Origin: Vibrio gigantis
Lineage (GTDB): Bacteria > Pseudomonadota > Gammaproteobacteria > Enterobacterales > Vibrionaceae
Direction: 5' to 3'
Assembly: GCF_024347515.1 (NCBI RefSeq)
Contig: NZ_AP025492.1
Location: forward strand, 3,286,001 to 3,350,000
DNA: 64,000 bases
Position 1 is the stretch's first letter; each line of letters begins with the position of its first letter. The notes beneath the pieces are model-generated. The model made no database searches. It was not told where the DNA came from and worked only from the letters and a program-made list of their open reading frames with translations. Shown one piece after another: positions 1 to 11,537 of this stretch. The position numbers and the translations under genes were made by a program.

Positions 1-872
1 GCGCGCAGTGCTTCCATCATGATTGTGCCACCCGGAGTTTCGTAACAACCACGAGACTTCATGCCAACAAGACGGTTTTCTACGATATCGATACGACCAA
101 CACCGTGCTTAGCACCCTTCTCGTTTAGGTAAACCAGTGCGTTGTATGGCGTCATTGTTTCACCATCTACCGCTACCACTTCGCCTTTTTCAACTTTAAG
201 CGTCACTGTTTCAGATTCGTTTGGCGCTTGCTCTGGGTCTACAGTCCAAGCCCAGCAATCTTCGTTAGGTGCGTTCCATGTATTTTCTAGAACGCCACCT
301 TCTGTTGAGATGTGCCATGCGTTTGCATCACGCGAGTAAATCTTAGTAAGAGAAGCGGTACAAGGGATGTTACGCTCTGCTAGGTAATCTAGACACTCTT
401 CACGGCTCACTAGATCCCACTCACGCCATGGTGCAATTACGTGTAGGTCTGGTGCTAGTGCTGCGAATGCACCTTCAAAACGAACTTGGTCATTACCTTT
501 ACCAGTACAACCGTGACACAGCGCGTCAGCACCTACTTTACGTGCGACTTCAACCTGCGCTTTCGCGATGATTGGACGAGCCATAGAAGTACCTAGTAGG
601 TATTTGCCTTCGTAGTAAGCGCCTGTTTTTAGTGTTGGGTAGATGTAATCTGCCACCATCTCTTCTTTAAGGTCTGCGATGTAACACTCAGAAGCACCAG
701 AAGCTTTCGCTTTCTCCTCGATACCAATCAACTCTTCGTCGCCTTGACCAACATCCGCGACAAACGCAACCACTTCACAGTCATAATTTTCTTTCAACCA
801 TGGGATGATTACTGATGTGTCTAGACCGCCAGAGTAGGCTACTACAACTTTCTTTACGTTAACTTTGCTCAT
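1..872 (-). CDS. argG: argininosuccinate synthase (C-terminus outside window)
   Basis: Joins citrulline and aspartate with ATP to give argininosuccinate in arginine biosynthesis, in the cytoplasm. The reading frame stays open to base 1, so about 290 N-terminal residues are visible and the end is missing. The N-terminus [20 protein letters not shown] carries the ATP pyrophosphatase P-loop SGGLDTS, followed by a TSMARP segment and [13 protein letters not shown], all typical of ArgG. The start is the ATG at 872, preceded by an AGGAG-type ribosome site. It lies 113 bases downstream of argB in the argCBG order usual in vibrios; argH is expected next but cannot be seen. Confidence 0.97.
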   Translation of the reverse strand, partial: MSKVNVKKVVVAYSGGLDTSVIIPWLKENYDCEVVAFVADVGQGDEELIGIEEKAKASGASECYIADLKEEMVADYIYPTLKTGAYYEGKYLLGTSMARPIIAKAQVEVARKVGADALCHGCTGKGNDQVRFEGAFAALAPDLHVIAPWREWDLVSREECLDYLAERNIPCTASLTKIYSRDANAWHISTEGGVLENTWNAPNEDCWAWTVDPEQAPNESETVTLKVEKGEVVAVDGETMTPYNALVYLNEKGAKHGVGRIDIVENRLVGMKSRGCYETPGGTIMMEALR

Positions 873-985
873 TTTCTTTCTCCTAGTTTCCATACTGCAC
901 ATGGCGGTCAGCGTTGGAAATGACTTCATAATTATATGTTTATTTAATTTGTCTAAATTCTTTAAGCAGTGACTCGTTGTGAGAA

Positions 986-1774
986 CTACTGAGGTAAAAA
1001 CTGTGTTCCTATGCTTTTACCTGAAAACAGTTGTGTTAGCTTTTCTGGATATCGCCAAGTAGCCACTTCGATTGGTCGTCCGAGGTCGTTAGCGGCTTCT
1101 AGTGCGGCTTGAACCTTAACGATCATGCCGTCAGTAATCACTTTACCAGCAATAAGGTCATCGGCTTGTTGTTGATTAAGGCTTGGAATGAGGTGCCCTT
1201 TGCCATCCAACACACCACTTACATCAGAAAGAAGTACTAGCTCAGCATCAAGTGCGCCAGCAACGGCAACCGCAGCTTGGTCGGCATTGACGTTCATCAG
1301 TTGCCCTTGCTCTGTTAGACCAATAGAGCTAATGATTGGCAGTGAGCCAGCATTAAGAATCGCTTGCAGGACGGTTGAGTCGCCCGGCTCCGCTTTTCCT
1401 ACTGCACCCAACTCAGGGTTCAGTTCGCTCACTTTGCATAAACCACCATCTGCTAGGCTCAAACCAACGGCATTGATACCGTCTTTAATCGCCTGACCTT
1501 GCAGTAATTTATTCGCCGTACCCGCTAGTGCACCAGCAATCACAGGGATCTGATCATAAGGAGTAACACGTAGCCCTTCTTTCTTAACGGTTTCGAGGTT
1601 CAATTTATTCATCAAATCATCAACAAGGTAACCACCACCGTGAACAATCACGATTGGTCGTTGTGCCTGTTGTTGGTAAGCAGAGATAGCACCAAATAAC
1701 TTGCTAAGTGTTTCACCACAAGATAGCGCAGCGCCACCTAACTTTATGATTAATGGTTGATTATTAAGGCTCAT
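986..1774 (-). CDS. argB: acetylglutamate kinase
   Basis: Phosphorylates N-acetylglutamate, the second step of the arginine pathway. At 262 residues it has the usual length of the gammaproteobacterial enzyme. Seen in the sequence: the N-terminal IIKLGGAAL nucleotide-binding stretch, [10 protein letters not shown] (glycine-rich substrate loop), NVNADQAA, and a C-terminal KVQAALEA. It belongs to the amino-acid kinase fold also found in carbamate kinase and aspartokinase elsewhere in this window. It starts 12 bases after argC, so the two are surely cotranscribed. The short, arginine-insensitive enterobacterial type is expected; feedback control is therefore more likely through ArgR than through the enzyme (inference). 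Confidence 0.96.
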   Translation of the reverse strand: MSLNNQPLIIKLGGAALSCGETLSKLFGAISAYQQQAQRPIVIVHGGGYLVDDLMNKLNLETVKKEGLRVTPYDQIPVIAGALAGTANKLLQGQAIKDGINAVGLSLADGGLCKVSELNPELGAVGKAEPGDSTVLQAILNAGSLPIISSIGLTEQGQLMNVNADQAAVAVAGALDAELVLLSDVSGVLDGKGHLIPSLNQQQADDLIAGKVITDGMIVKVQAALEAANDLGRPIEVATWRYPEKLTQLFSGKSIGTQFLPQ

Positions 1775-1786
1775 ATCTAGATTTCC

Positions 1787-2791
1787 TTACACTAACGCAG
1801 TTAATGGCGCAAAACCATAACGTAAATTTAAACACTGCATCGCTTGGCTAGATGCACCCTTTAATAAGTTATCAATCGCTGAAACAACGATGATATGTTG
1901 ACCTTGAACCTTCCAACCTAAATCACAGAAAGGTGTCTGTTCTACATCTTGAATTCTTGGCAATGTCTCTTCGAGTAATCTCACCGCAGGTTTACCTTGG
2001 TAAGCTTGCTCAAAGGCATCTTGTATCTGTTGTTCTGTCACGCCTTCAGCCAATTTCATGGTGATGGTCGCCAAAATACCGCGCTTAAAGTTGCCGAGGT
2101 GCGGAGTGAAAATCACATCACATCCTAAGTGTGCAGCCATTTCAGGTTGATGACGGTGATTGAACACGCCGTAAGCTTGCAGACTCACTTCGCAGAAACT
2201 GTTAACCATGGTCGCCTTACGACCTGCTCCTGTAACACCACTCGTTGCGTTAATCACAGGCCATTGGTTCTCGTCCAGTAACTTAGCGTCAACCAAAGGC
2301 TTAATCGCCAGTTGTGATGCCGTTGGGTAACAACCTGCGACTGCAACAAGCTGAGCTTCTTTTATTTCTTGTTCGTTCCATTCAGCTAAGCCGTAAGCCG
2401 CTTTATCTAGCCACTGTTCGTGTTGGTGTTCAAAACCGTAAAACTCTTGGTAGAAGTTTTCGCCTTTAACTCTAAAAGCACCCGATAAGTCGAATACTTG
2501 GCAATCATTCTCTAGAAAGATAGGAGCTAGGTCGTGGCTTACTTCGTGTGCAGTAGCTAAGAAAATCACATCAGACTGCTTTGCCACTTCTTCTGGATTC
2601 GTTAATGGTTGTACTGGCATATCAATCAAGCCAGCCAACTTACCGTGTAGCGATGCAATAGGTTTACCTGCGTCTACACTATTGGCTGAGACATACAAAC
2701 CTGATAGCGTGAGCTCAGGGTGTCTGTTTATCATTAGAGCCAGTTCTGCTCCTGTGTAGCCGCTTGCGCCAATGATCGTGGTTTTCAACAT
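1787..2791 (-). CDS. argC: N-acetyl-gamma-glutamyl-phosphate reductase
   Basis: NADPH-dependent reduction of N-acetylglutamyl phosphate to the semialdehyde, third step of arginine synthesis. The 334-residue protein opens with the Rossmann motif [12 protein letters not shown], has the catalytic AGCYPTA (active-site Cys) near residue 154, and the later GVTGAGRKA segment. It is the first gene of the leftward argCBG operon and its ATG at 2791 lies about 70 bases from tandem ArgR-like boxes shared with the divergent argE. A GGATG-like ribosome site precedes the start. Length and motifs agree with the family. Confidence 0.97.
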   Translation of the reverse strand: MLKTTIIGASGYTGAELALMINRHPELTLSGLYVSANSVDAGKPIASLHGKLAGLIDMPVQPLTNPEEVAKQSDVIFLATAHEVSHDLAPIFLENDCQVFDLSGAFRVKGENFYQEFYGFEHQHEQWLDKAAYGLAEWNEQEIKEAQLVAVAGCYPTASQLAIKPLVDAKLLDENQWPVINATSGVTGAGRKATMVNSFCEVSLQAYGVFNHRHQPEMAAHLGCDVIFTPHLGNFKRGILATITMKLAEGVTEQQIQDAFEQAYQGKPAVRLLEETLPRIQDVEQTPFCDLGWKVQGQHIIVVSAIDNLLKGASSQAMQCLNLRYGFAPLTALV

Positions 2792-2861
2792 CTCAACACA
2801 TCCATTTCTGAGGTAAGTTACATTTCAAAATTTGACTATTCATACTTAATTTTTAGCTTTA

Positions 2862-2900
2862 TTTGATTTCTTATGCATTAAATATGATTTAATATGTGTT
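2862..2900. promoter_or_regulatory. tandem ArgR-like (ARG) boxes between argC and argE
   Basis: Two 18-base imperfect palindromes centred at about 2870.5 and 2891.5, 21 bases apart, which is the spacing of ARG-box pairs bound by hexameric ArgR in E. coli (known). Cores are TGATTTCTTATGCA and TGATTTAATATGTG against the consensus TGAAT-wwww-ATTCA; the first matches 8 of 10 informative bases, the second is weaker. The region lies between the two start codons and would repress both directions. Confidence 0.6.
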
Positions 2901-2945
2901 TTACCGACTTATAGTTTTCCTGTCAATAGTAGAAGTGAAGATATT

Positions 2946-4082
2946 ATGCAATTACCGAGTTTCCTTGAGGTCTATAAAGGCCTAATTTCCACCGACTCTA
3001 TTAGTTCTACTGATCCAAGCTGGGATCATGGCAACGAGAAAGTGATCGAAAAAATGGCCCAATGGTTTAAAGACCTGGGCTTTAGCGTAGAAGTCGTGGA
3101 AGTTGAGCCTGGCAAGCATAATATGATCGCAAAAATGGGCTCGGGTGAAGGCGGCTTATTATTGGCCGGGCACAGCGATACCGTGCCATTTGATGAAGGG
3201 CGTTGGAATTTCGACCCTCACGCATTGACAGAACACAACAATCGCTTCTACGGATTAGGCACCGCCGACATGAAAGGCTTCTTTGCTTTTGTGTATGAAG
3301 CGGCTAAAAAGATGGATTGGAGCAAACAGGCGAAGCCACTTTATGTATTGGCAACCTGCGATGAAGAGACCACCATGCTAGGCGCGCGTCACTTCACGGA
3401 GAATGCACCATTTAAACCGGACTACTGCATCATTGGCGAACCCACTAGCCTAGTGCCAATTCGCGGGCACAAAGGCCACGTAGCAAATGCGGTGCGAGTA
3501 ACCGGCAAATCAGGTCACTCTTCTGATCCTGCATTAGGCGTCAACGCCATCGAGATCATGCATGAAGTATTGTTTGCTTTAATGCAGCTGCGTGACAAGT
3601 TAGTGAAAGAGTACCATCACCCGGGTTTCGCGATCCCTAGCCCAACACTAAACCTTGGTCATATTCATGGCGGTGACAGCGCGAACCGTATCTGTGGATG
3701 CTGTGAGCTGCACTACGATGTGCGTCCTTTACCGGGTATCAGCTTAGATGGCTTGGACAACATGCTGCGCAGCGCATTGAAAGAAGTAGAAGCAAAATGG
3801 CCGGGCAGAATTGAGATTACGCCGCTACACGAACCTATCCCGGGCTACGAGTGCCAACACGACCATCCATTTATTGGTGGAATGGAATCGGTATGTGAGA
3901 TTGAATCACAAACCGTCAACTACTGCACTGAAGCGCCTTTCCTACAAGAGTTATGTCCAACCTTGGTATTGGGTCCAGGCTCAATCGACCAAGCCCACCA
4001 GCCGGATGAGTTCTTAAGCTTCGATTTTATCGACCCAACGATTGATGTTCTGAGTAAATCGATCCGTAAATATTGTTTCTAG
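2946..4082 (+). CDS. argE: acetylornithine deacetylase
   Basis: Hydrolyses N-acetylornithine to ornithine and acetate in the linear arginine pathway. The 378-residue protein is an M20-family metallohydrolase: [10 protein letters not shown] (first zinc His and Asp), GTADMKGF (bridging Asp), [12 protein letters not shown] (catalytic and metal Glu pair) and a C-terminal [15 protein letters not shown] with the last zinc His. Transcribed away from argCBG with a 154-base control region between. Its presence shows acetyl groups are removed hydrolytically, at least in part, rather than only recycled by ArgJ. A hairpin with a T-run follows the stop. Confidence 0.96.
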   Translation: MQLPSFLEVYKGLISTDSISSTDPSWDHGNEKVIEKMAQWFKDLGFSVEVVEVEPGKHNMIAKMGSGEGGLLLAGHSDTVPFDEGRWNFDPHALTEHNNRFYGLGTADMKGFFAFVYEAAKKMDWSKQAKPLYVLATCDEETTMLGARHFTENAPFKPDYCIIGEPTSLVPIRGHKGHVANAVRVTGKSGHSSDPALGVNAIEIMHEVLFALMQLRDKLVKEYHHPGFAIPSPTLNLGHIHGGDSANRICGCCELHYDVRPLPGISLDGLDNMLRSALKEVEAKWPGRIEITPLHEPIPGYECQHDHPFIGGMESVCEIESQTVNYCTEAPFLQELCPTLVLGPGSIDQAHQPDEFLSFDFIDPTIDVLSKSIRKYCF

Positions 4083-4111
4083 TTATTACTAGCTGTCCGA
4101 TATTTTTGTAT

Positions 4112-4140
4112 AAAAGTCACCCGAAAAGGTGGCTTTTATT
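4112..4140 (+). terminator. intrinsic terminator after argE
   Basis: About ten base pairs: AAAAGTCACC pairs with GGTGGCTTTT (one G-T wobble), followed by TTTTATT, 30 bases after the argE stop. Confidence 0.8.
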
Positions 4141-4339
4141 CTGTTATCCCGAACACAGCCTGATCTTGTAATTAAATTTCACTTTATTCCGAAGTATTGA
4201 AAAATTTACTTCTCCCGCATTTCTAAACCTAATAATTGCAAACTTAGAATGCTTTATTTGACTAGATACAGCAGTTTTCGCTAGATTGTGTACTTAACAA
4301 GGAACAATGGATGTAATTTTTTTACGAGGCAGGATGACA

Positions 4340-6970
4340 ATGAACGAGAAATACGCCGCTCTCAAGAGTAACGTAAGCATGCTGGGACGCTTGCTAGGTA
4401 ACACAATCCAAGATGCACATGGTGACGTTATCTTAGAGAAAGTGGAGACTATCCGTAAACTTTCCAAATCCGCCCGCGCAGGCAACAAAGCTGACCGTGA
4501 CAGCCTAGTTGAAGAAATCAAAAACCTGCCGAACGAACAACTCACCCCTGTTGCTCGTGCATTTAACCAATTTCTCAACCTCACCAACATGGCAGAGCAG
4601 TACCACACGATCTCTCGCCACTGTGAGGAGCATGTTTGTGAACCAGACGTGCTGCAATCTCTATTTTCCAAATTAAACCAGAATGACATCAGCAAGCTAG
4701 ATGCAGCTCAAGCCGTTCGCGATCTGAACATTGAACTCGTTCTGACTGCACACCCAACAGAAATCACTCGTCGCACCATGATCAACAAACTGGTTAAGAT
4801 CAACGAGTGCCTGTCTAAATTAGAATTAAGCGACCTGTCACACAAAGAGCGAACGAAAACAGAACGTCGCCTAGAGCAGCTTATCGCTCAAGGTTGGCAC
4901 TCTGATGTGATTCGTCAGCAACGCCCTACGCCACTTGATGAGGCTAAATGGGGCTTTGCAGTTGTTGAAAACTCACTTTGGGAAGCCGTTCCTGATTTCC
5001 TGCGTGAAATGGATGGACGACTAAAAGGCTACCTTGGTGAAGGCCTGCCAATTGATGCACGCCCTGTACACTTCTCATCTTGGATGGGTGGTGACCGCGA
5101 TGGTAACCCATTCGTAACGCACACCATCACTAAAGAAGTACTGCGCCTATCTCGCTGGAAAGCCGCAGACCTTTATCTAGGTGACGTGAACGAGCTGATT
5201 ACCGAACTGTCGATGACCAAGTGTAATGATGCCGTTCGTGAACTGGCAGGTGATGAACACGAAGCTTACCGTGCAATCCTGAAGAACCTACGTACTCTGC
5301 TGAACAACACGCTAGAAGTGCTGGATGCAAAATTGCATGACACTGAAGTACCGAAGAAAGAAACACTACAGAACATCGACCAACTTTGGACACCGCTTTA
5401 CGCGTGTTACCAATCGCTGCACGAATGTGGCATGGGCGTAATCGCAGACGGTTCTCTGCTTGATACCCTGCGCCGCCTAAAAGCGTTCGGTGTACACCTA
5501 GTGCGTCTCGATGTTCGTCAAGAAAGCACTCGTCACTCAGACGTGCTATCTGAATTGACTCGCTACCTAGGCATTGGTGATTACGACCAGTGGAGTGAGC
5601 AAGACAAGATTGCTTTCTTAACCAATGAACTCAGCTCTAAGCGCCCGTTACTTCCTCGCGATTGGGAGCCGTCAGAACAGGTTAAAGAGGTTTTAGACAC
5701 CTGTAAGGTCATTGCTGCTCAACCTCGTGAAGCCTTCGGTGCTTACGTAATTTCTATGGCTCGTACTGCATCCGATGTTCTGGCTGTTCACTTGCTACTG
5801 CAAGAGTGTGGTTGCCCATACCGCATGGACGTGTGTCCACTGTTCGAAACGCTAGACGACTTGAACAACTCAGAAGCAGTAATGAAACAGCTAATGAGCA
5901 TCGATTTGTACCGTGGCTTTATCCAAAATCACCAAATGGTGATGATTGGATATTCTGACTCAGCGAAAGATGCTGGCGTAATGTCTGCTGGTTGGGCTCA
6001 ATACGATGCAATGGACAAACTGGTTAAGGTTTGCGACGAAGAAGGCATTGAACTGACTCTATTCCACGGTCGTGGCGGTACGGTTGGTCGTGGTGGTGCG
6101 CCAGCGCACGCTGCTCTTCTTTCTCAGCCACCTAAGAGCTTGAAAGGCGGCTTACGTGTAACTGAACAAGGTGAAATGATCCGCTTTAAGCTTGGCTTGC
6201 CAGATGTTGCTGTAAACAGCTTCAACCTTTACGCAAGTGCGATTTTAGAAGCGAACCTTCTGCCGCCACCAGAGCCAAAACAAGAATGGCGCGACCTAAT
6301 GGAAGTGCTGTCTCAAGTCTCTTGTGAAGCTTACCGTAACGTGGTTCGTGGCGAAGAGAAGTTTGTTCCTTACTTCCGTCAAGCAACGCCTGAACTGGAG
6401 CTAGGCAAACTGCCTCTTGGTTCTCGCCCTGCGAAACGTAACCCAAATGGCGGCGTAGAAAGCCTACGTGCAATTCCATGGATCTTCTCTTGGAGCCAAA
6501 ACCGCTTGGTACTTCCAGCTTGGTTAGGCGCTGGTGAAGCAATCCAATACTCAGTAGACCAAGGCCACCAAGCGCTACTTGAAGAGATGTGTCGCGAATG
6601 GCCGTTCTTCTCAACTCGTCTGGGTATGTTGGAAATGGTGTACTCGAAGTGCAACATGGAAATTGCGAAGTACTACGACCAACGTCTTGTTGACGAAGAG
6701 CTATTACCTCTGGGTGAATTACTGCGTGAACAGCTGCAAAAAGACATCAAAGCGGTACTGAATGTAGAAAATAACGAGAACTTGATGCAGAGCGACCCTT
6801 GGGGGCTTGAGTCAATTCGCCTACGTAACATCTATGTTGAGCCACTAAACATGCTTCAAGCAGAGCTGCTTTACCGTACTCGTAAGTGTGAAACACCACC
6901 AGCAGAGCTAGAAGAAGCGCTAATGGTGACGATTGCAGGCATTGCAGCGGGCATGCGAAACACTGGTTAA
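4340..6970 (+). CDS. ppc: phosphoenolpyruvate carboxylase
   Basis: Carboxylates phosphoenolpyruvate to oxaloacetate, refilling the TCA cycle. From the ATG at 4340 ([11 protein letters not shown], matching the E. coli start) the protein has 876 residues, the usual size; an upstream in-frame ATG at 4307 would add 11 unconserved residues, and an AGG ribosome site sits correctly only for the later start. Catalytic signatures seen: [13 protein letters not shown] with the essential His, [21 protein letters not shown], and the glycine-rich [12 protein letters not shown] loop; the C-terminus MRNTG is the conserved end that binds the aspartate inhibitor. It is a single gene ended by its own terminator. 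Confidence 0.98.
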   Translation: MNEKYAALKSNVSMLGRLLGNTIQDAHGDVILEKVETIRKLSKSARAGNKADRDSLVEEIKNLPNEQLTPVARAFNQFLNLTNMAEQYHTISRHCEEHVCEPDVLQSLFSKLNQNDISKLDAAQAVRDLNIELVLTAHPTEITRRTMINKLVKINECLSKLELSDLSHKERTKTERRLEQLIAQGWHSDVIRQQRPTPLDEAKWGFAVVENSLWEAVPDFLREMDGRLKGYLGEGLPIDARPVHFSSWMGGDRDGNPFVTHTITKEVLRLSRWKAADLYLGDVNELITELSMTKCNDAVRELAGDEHEAYRAILKNLRTLLNNTLEVLDAKLHDTEVPKKETLQNIDQLWTPLYACYQSLHECGMGVIADGSLLDTLRRLKAFGVHLVRLDVRQESTRHSDVLSELTRYLGIGDYDQWSEQDKIAFLTNELSSKRPLLPRDWEPSEQVKEVLDTCKVIAAQPREAFGAYVISMARTASDVLAVHLLLQECGCPYRMDVCPLFETLDDLNNSEAVMKQLMSIDLYRGFIQNHQMVMIGYSDSAKDAGVMSAGWAQYDAMDKLVKVCDEEGIELTLFHGRGGTVGRGGAPAHAALLSQPPKSLKGGLRVTEQGEMIRFKLGLPDVAVNSFNLYASAILEANLLPPPEPKQEWRDLMEVLSQVSCEAYRNVVRGEEKFVPYFRQATPELELGKLPLGSRPAKRNPNGGVESLRAIPWIFSWSQNRLVLPAWLGAGEAIQYSVDQGHQALLEEMCREWPFFSTRLGMLEMVYSKCNMEIAKYYDQRLVDEELLPLGELLREQLQKDIKAVLNVENNENLMQSDPWGLESIRLRNIYVEPLNMLQAELLYRTRKCETPPAELEEALMVTIAGIAAGMRNTG

Positions 6971-6997
6971 TTAGTATTTTCCACTACAAAAAGAACA

Positions 6998-7024
6998 AAA
7001 GGTCGCCATGTGCGGCCTTTTTAT
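6998..7024 (+). terminator. intrinsic terminator after ppc
   Basis: GGTCGC pairs with GCGGCC (one wobble) across a five-base loop, flanked by an A-run and T-run, 30 bases after the ppc stop. Confidence 0.85.
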
Positions 7025-7180
7025 TTTGAAAAATAACCACTAGTGAGTATTTTATCAGTTTTTTGGGTTATTTTGTCCATGTATTCTACTTTATGCTTAT
7101 TATTTAGATATACTACTGCTCCGCTGCGGAAACACTCCAAAAAAATAATCTGCAGCAACTTGACCAATAAACTGGTCATC

Positions 7181-7209
7181 CTAGGTGATAAACGGCTTTG
7201 TAAGGTGAC
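7181..7209 (+). promoter_or_regulatory. candidate Qrr small-RNA pairing sites in the aphA leader
   Basis: CTAGGTGA at 7181-7188 and AGGTGAC at 7203-7209 are both complementary to the conserved Qrr segment GTCACCTAG (recalled from other vibrios). In V. harveyi and V. cholerae Qrr RNAs activate aphA translation at low cell density (known). That these exact bases are used here is inference. Confidence 0.5.
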
Positions 7210-7319
7210 ATAACCAACCGATGAGTTGGTGCTACTTAGACATAACCAATATAACGTGCCATTAGAAGCACACTTGTTGTTTAAGTATTTGTTTACTGTT
7301 TACCATTTGGATTTCAGAC

Positions 7320-7859
7320 ATGTCATTACCACACGTAATTCTAACCGTTTTAAGTACACGCGATGCTACTGGTTACGATATCACAAAAGAATTCTCCGCA
7401 AGCATTGGTTACTTCTGGAAAGCTAGCCACCAACAAGTTTACCGCGAGCTAAATAAAATGGCTCAGAACGACCAGGTAACTTGCGTGCTTGAGCCTCAAG
7501 AAGGCAAACCTGATCGTAAAGTTTACTCTATCACTGATGCTGGCCGTGGCGCGCTAGGTGAATGGTTTGAACAACCAACTGCACACCCAACCGTTCGTGA
7601 CGAGTTTTCAGCTAAGCTAATGGCTTGTGCTGTCCAACCTTCTGACGCTTACCGTGTACAACTTGCTGAGCTAGTAGAAGAGTCTCGCAAACTGGTTTCT
7701 CACTACAAAGAAATCGAAGCAGCTTACTACGCAACCCCATCGACACTAGACAAGCAAGCACGTCTTGAGCGTCTAACGCTTCGTCGTAACCTACTTATCC
7801 GTGAAGCATGGATTGTATGGGCTGAAGAAGTACTGCTTGAACTTGGCGCTCTAGCTTAA
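7320..7859 (+). CDS. aphA: quorum-sensing master regulator AphA (PadR family)
   Basis: Low-cell-density master regulator of vibrios; in V. cholerae it activates virulence genes with AphB and opposes the HapR/LuxR regulator (known). The 179-residue protein begins MSLPHVILTVLSTRDATGYD, has a PadR-type winged helix (about residues 1-85, including the recognition segment ASHQQVYRELNKM) and a C-terminal helical dimerisation part rich in Leu and Glu. Length equals the family's. It stands alone between ppc and the convergent metF. The ribosome site is weak and the leader has Qrr-complementary stretches, so translation is probably activated by small RNAs. The gene is close to diagnostic for Vibrio. 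Confidence 0.96.
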   Translation: MSLPHVILTVLSTRDATGYDITKEFSASIGYFWKASHQQVYRELNKMAQNDQVTCVLEPQEGKPDRKVYSITDAGRGALGEWFEQPTAHPTVRDEFSAKLMACAVQPSDAYRVQLAELVEESRKLVSHYKEIEAAYYATPSTLDKQARLERLTLRRNLLIREAWIVWAEEVLLELGALA

Positions 7860-7875
7860 GTTAAGCTAGAAAAGA

Positions 7876-7910
7876 AAAAGGCTTGAACTCTATGAGTCCA
7901 AGCCTTTTTT
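7876..7910. terminator. bidirectional terminator between aphA and metF
   Basis: AAAAGGCTTG pairs with CAAGCCTTTT, with an inner stem GAACTC/GAGTcC; A-run on the left and T-run on the right serve both converging genes. Confidence 0.88.
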
Positions 7911-7968
7911 GTATCTATAGGATTTGAAATTCAACTGTCAGGGACTTTTATAAGTACCTAGGCTCAAA

Positions 7969-8904
<936 letters not shown>

Positions 8905-8917
8905 TCAAATCCTTAAA

Positions 8918-8941
8918 CGACGTTTAGACGTCTATATGTCT
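8918..8941 (-). promoter_or_regulatory. MetJ boxes upstream of metF
   Basis: Three abutting 8-base met boxes: CGACGTTT (6/8), AGACGTCT (8/8, the exact consensus) and ATATGTCT (6/8). MetJ binds two or more adjacent boxes cooperatively (known). Confidence 0.88.
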
Positions 8942-9054
8942 GTAGAATGTATTGAATACGATTTAATGTCAACAGATCCATTATGAATTTTTCTCAAGTA
9001 GATCGTGAGTAAAACTCAAGTAGTTAGATGGCTCGCAAAGCAGAAATAATGTAG

Positions 9055-9088
9055 AAAAAAGGCTGAAAAACACATCGTGCTTCCAGCC
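9055..9088 (-). terminator. terminator of the metBL operon
   Basis: On the minus strand GGCTG pairs with CAGCC, with an inner AAGCAC/GTG-TT stem, followed by six T, about 35 bases after the metL stop. Confidence 0.75.
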
Positions 9089-9123
9089 TCATTTATCTTA
9101 GTGAATAGTATGCTATTTAGGAT

Positions 9124-11535
9124 TTAAAACAGGCTAGACATTCTGTTTAGATCCGATTGAATTGCACCTGCCGTTACTTCACGACCTGCACCCGGGCCAC
9201 GAATAACCAACGGATTATCTTTGTACCATTTGCTCTCAATTGCAAAGATGTTATCGCAAGGCAGTAAGTTCGCCAGTGCGTGTTCTTTAGATAGAGCTTC
9301 AACACCTACGGTTGCCTTACCATTCTTCTCTAAACGCGCTACGTAACGCAGAACCTTCTGCTGAGAATGTGCTTTCTCTAAACGCTCGGCTAACTCTTCA
9401 CTCAGCACAGAAGCCTTATCAAAGAAGTCATCCACCGACAGGTCTTGCAACTCTTCAGGTACCAGCGATTCCACTTTTACGTTTTCAGGTTCAATATCTA
9501 AACCCGATTCACGAGCCAATATCACCAGCTTACGCATTACATCTGAACCATCGAGGTCAGCTCGTGGATCTGGTTCTGTCAGGCCTTGTTGCCATGCTAA
9601 ATCCACCAGCTCGCTGAACGGCACCGTACCATCAAACTGTTGGAACAACCAAGACAGCGTGCCCGAGAAAATACCTGATAACGCAATAATGTCATCGCCA
9701 CTTTCACGCAGGTCGCGTACCGTGTGATTAATCGGCAAACCAGCACCCACTGTCGCGTTGTACAACCAATGACGGCTGATCTTAGCAAACGCATCTTGTA
9801 CCTGATGGTAATACTCGCTTGATGCCGAACCTGCCACCTTGTTCGCCGAGATAAGATGAATACCTTGTTGTGCGATTTGCAGGTATTTTGCCGCAAGTAC
9901 AGGGCTCGCAGTCACATCCAGCACCACCGCTTCATCGTAACCCTGAATGGAGCCTAAACGCTCTAACCAGTCGTTTCCATTATTGGCAATCGCTTCGTCG
10001 TCAAAGCGTTTACCTACCGAAGTCGCATCAATGCCTTGGTCATCGAACCAATAGGTTTGGCTATCAACCACCGCAACCAATTCAAAGTTCATTCCACGAC
10101 GCTTTTCGAGTTCCGCTTTTTGCTCAGCAAACAGGCTCAACCAGCTTGAACCAATGTTGCCCTTACCACATAAAGCAATCGCAACACGCTTCTGCGCTTG
10201 GAATAGTTGAGAATGAATGCCTTTCACTAGGCTTGATGTTTCACTTTTGCGAATCACTGCCACTAAGCTCAAGCCAGAGTTAGCTTCTGAGATGAATTCA
10301 ACCGGCGAGCTCTTAAGCTGTTGGTAGAAACCGTAACAGTGGTTCGGATTCTTAGTCACGCCAGCACCCACCGCAGCAATTAAGGAGAAACCCTCTTTGA
10401 GCTTAATCTCAGCTTCAATCGCATGATCTTGTAGATATTCTAAAGCGCCACCAGCGATCTCTTCTGTATAAGCAAGACGCAAACAGTGTTGATCCGGTTC
10501 AAGCTCATAAGCCAGCGGCTCGAGTTGAGCGCGCTTAAGCCCTTCAAGCACTTCACTCTCTAGACGGTCGAAGTCATGTCCGTGACCAAAGGTCAGCTGC
10601 ACGATAAGTACTTCATCTAAAGAGGTAATGATTTTCGCGCCACGACCTGATGCCAGTACTCGCTCTATCTGTGTAGAGCCCGCTTCAGGCTGATAGCTGC
10701 AACGTAAGCTTAAGTCCATCGCACTTTGAGCCACAGGCTGTAGCGTTCGGCTGTGAAGTACTGGAGCCGCTAAACGAGCTAACTCACTCGCTTCATCAAG
10801 GCGAAGCAGAGGCAATAGACACGCATCCGATACCAAACGAGGGTCTGCGCTATATACACCAGCTACGTCACTCCAAATCGTCACGCGTTCAACCTCAGCC
10901 AATGCACCAATCACGGTTGCTGAGTAATCTGAACCGTTACGACCGAGTAATACCGTTTCACCATCAGTGTTTTGAGCCATAAAACCAGTAATCACGACGC
11001 GGCAATGTGCATGCTGCGCTAGAGCTTCTTTAATCAGAGGGTAAGAGCGTGCGCGGTCAACTTCAGGTTGAGCACCCGCTTCTGCACGTAAAAAGGCACG
11101 TGCGTCTTGAGCCACCGCTTGTAAATCATGTTGGCACAACAAAGCGGCTAATAGGCGTGAAGACCAAACTTCACCATGGCCAAGCACCTGAGCTTTTTGC
11201 GCTTCGCTTAGAGGAGCAGTTAGCTCACCCAAAGCAGTAAATTCTTGCTGAATAGTGGCCGTTAGCTGAGCCGCAGACTCACCTTCAAGCAGCGCTTCAA
11301 TCAGCTCAAGTTGGAACTGACGAAGTGCTTGCAAACATTCGTGAGCGATACGACCATCTTTATCGAGCGCTTCAACAAACTCAATCAAGCGGTTAGTTGT
11401 TTTACCCGCTGCCGACACCACGACCAAGTCAGTGGCTGATGAGTATTCTCTAAGAATGTTGACCACGCGCTGGTAACACTCAGGATTCGCTAAGCTGCTA
11501 CCACCAAATTTATGTAGCTGGCGAAAGGTTGCCAT
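9124..11535 (-). CDS. metL: bifunctional aspartokinase II / homoserine dehydrogenase II
   Basis: Phosphorylates aspartate and later reduces aspartate semialdehyde to homoserine, feeding methionine synthesis. The 803-residue fusion has an N-terminal aspartokinase (HKFGGSSLANPECY near residue 8; GRNGSDYSATV near 198), a central linker with ACT-like region, and a C-terminal homoserine dehydrogenase with the NAD motif ALCGKGNIGSSWL (about 453) and the active-site segments SANKV and GAGLPINHTVRDL. It is closer to MetL than ThrA by its pairing with metB, from which it is separated by two bases, and by the MetJ boxes that head the operon. Confidence 0.95.
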   Translation of the reverse strand: MATFRQLHKFGGSSLANPECYQRVVNILREYSSATDLVVVSAAGKTTNRLIEFVEALDKDGRIAHECLQALRQFQLELIEALLEGESAAQLTATIQQEFTALGELTAPLSEAQKAQVLGHGEVWSSRLLAALLCQHDLQAVAQDARAFLRAEAGAQPEVDRARSYPLIKEALAQHAHCRVVITGFMAQNTDGETVLLGRNGSDYSATVIGALAEVERVTIWSDVAGVYSADPRLVSDACLLPLLRLDEASELARLAAPVLHSRTLQPVAQSAMDLSLRCSYQPEAGSTQIERVLASGRGAKIITSLDEVLIVQLTFGHGHDFDRLESEVLEGLKRAQLEPLAYELEPDQHCLRLAYTEEIAGGALEYLQDHAIEAEIKLKEGFSLIAAVGAGVTKNPNHCYGFYQQLKSSPVEFISEANSGLSLVAVIRKSETSSLVKGIHSQLFQAQKRVAIALCGKGNIGSSWLSLFAEQKAELEKRRGMNFELVAVVDSQTYWFDDQGIDATSVGKRFDDEAIANNGNDWLERLGSIQGYDEAVVLDVTASPVLAAKYLQIAQQGIHLISANKVAGSASSEYYHQVQDAFAKISRHWLYNATVGAGLPINHTVRDLRESGDDIIALSGIFSGTLSWLFQQFDGTVPFSELVDLAWQQGLTEPDPRADLDGSDVMRKLVILARESGLDIEPENVKVESLVPEELQDLSVDDFFDKASVLSEELAERLEKAHSQQKVLRYVARLEKNGKATVGVEALSKEHALANLLPCDNIFAIESKWYKDNPLVIRGPGAGREVTAGAIQSDLNRMSSLF

Positions 11536-11537
11536 TA

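Larger units (their letters stand above)
6971..7319 (+). other. ppc-aphA intergenic region and aphA leader
   Basis: After the ppc terminator come about 290 bases without a credible gene. The stretch 7060-7130 is AT-rich and would hold the aphA promoter. From about 7160 it has two short stretches able to pair with Qrr small RNAs, then a perfect 6-base-pair hairpin at 7213-7230, then a poor ribosome site (GGA at 7309) before the aphA ATG. A weak site plus a long leader fits post-transcriptional control. Confidence 0.6.

Noticed and set aside
873..985. ArgR box in the argB-argG gap (TTCATAATTATATG)
   Set aside because: One weak half-palindrome only; no paired box at 21 bases.
6222..6657. Long minus-strand frames inside ppc
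   Set aside because: Shadows of a strongly biased coding sequence; no family resemblance or ribosome site.
7060..7130. Possible LuxR/HapR and AphA operators upstream of aphA
   Set aside because: Only loose half-site resemblance (TTATTATTTAGATAT, TATGC); expected from biology but not supported well enough to place.
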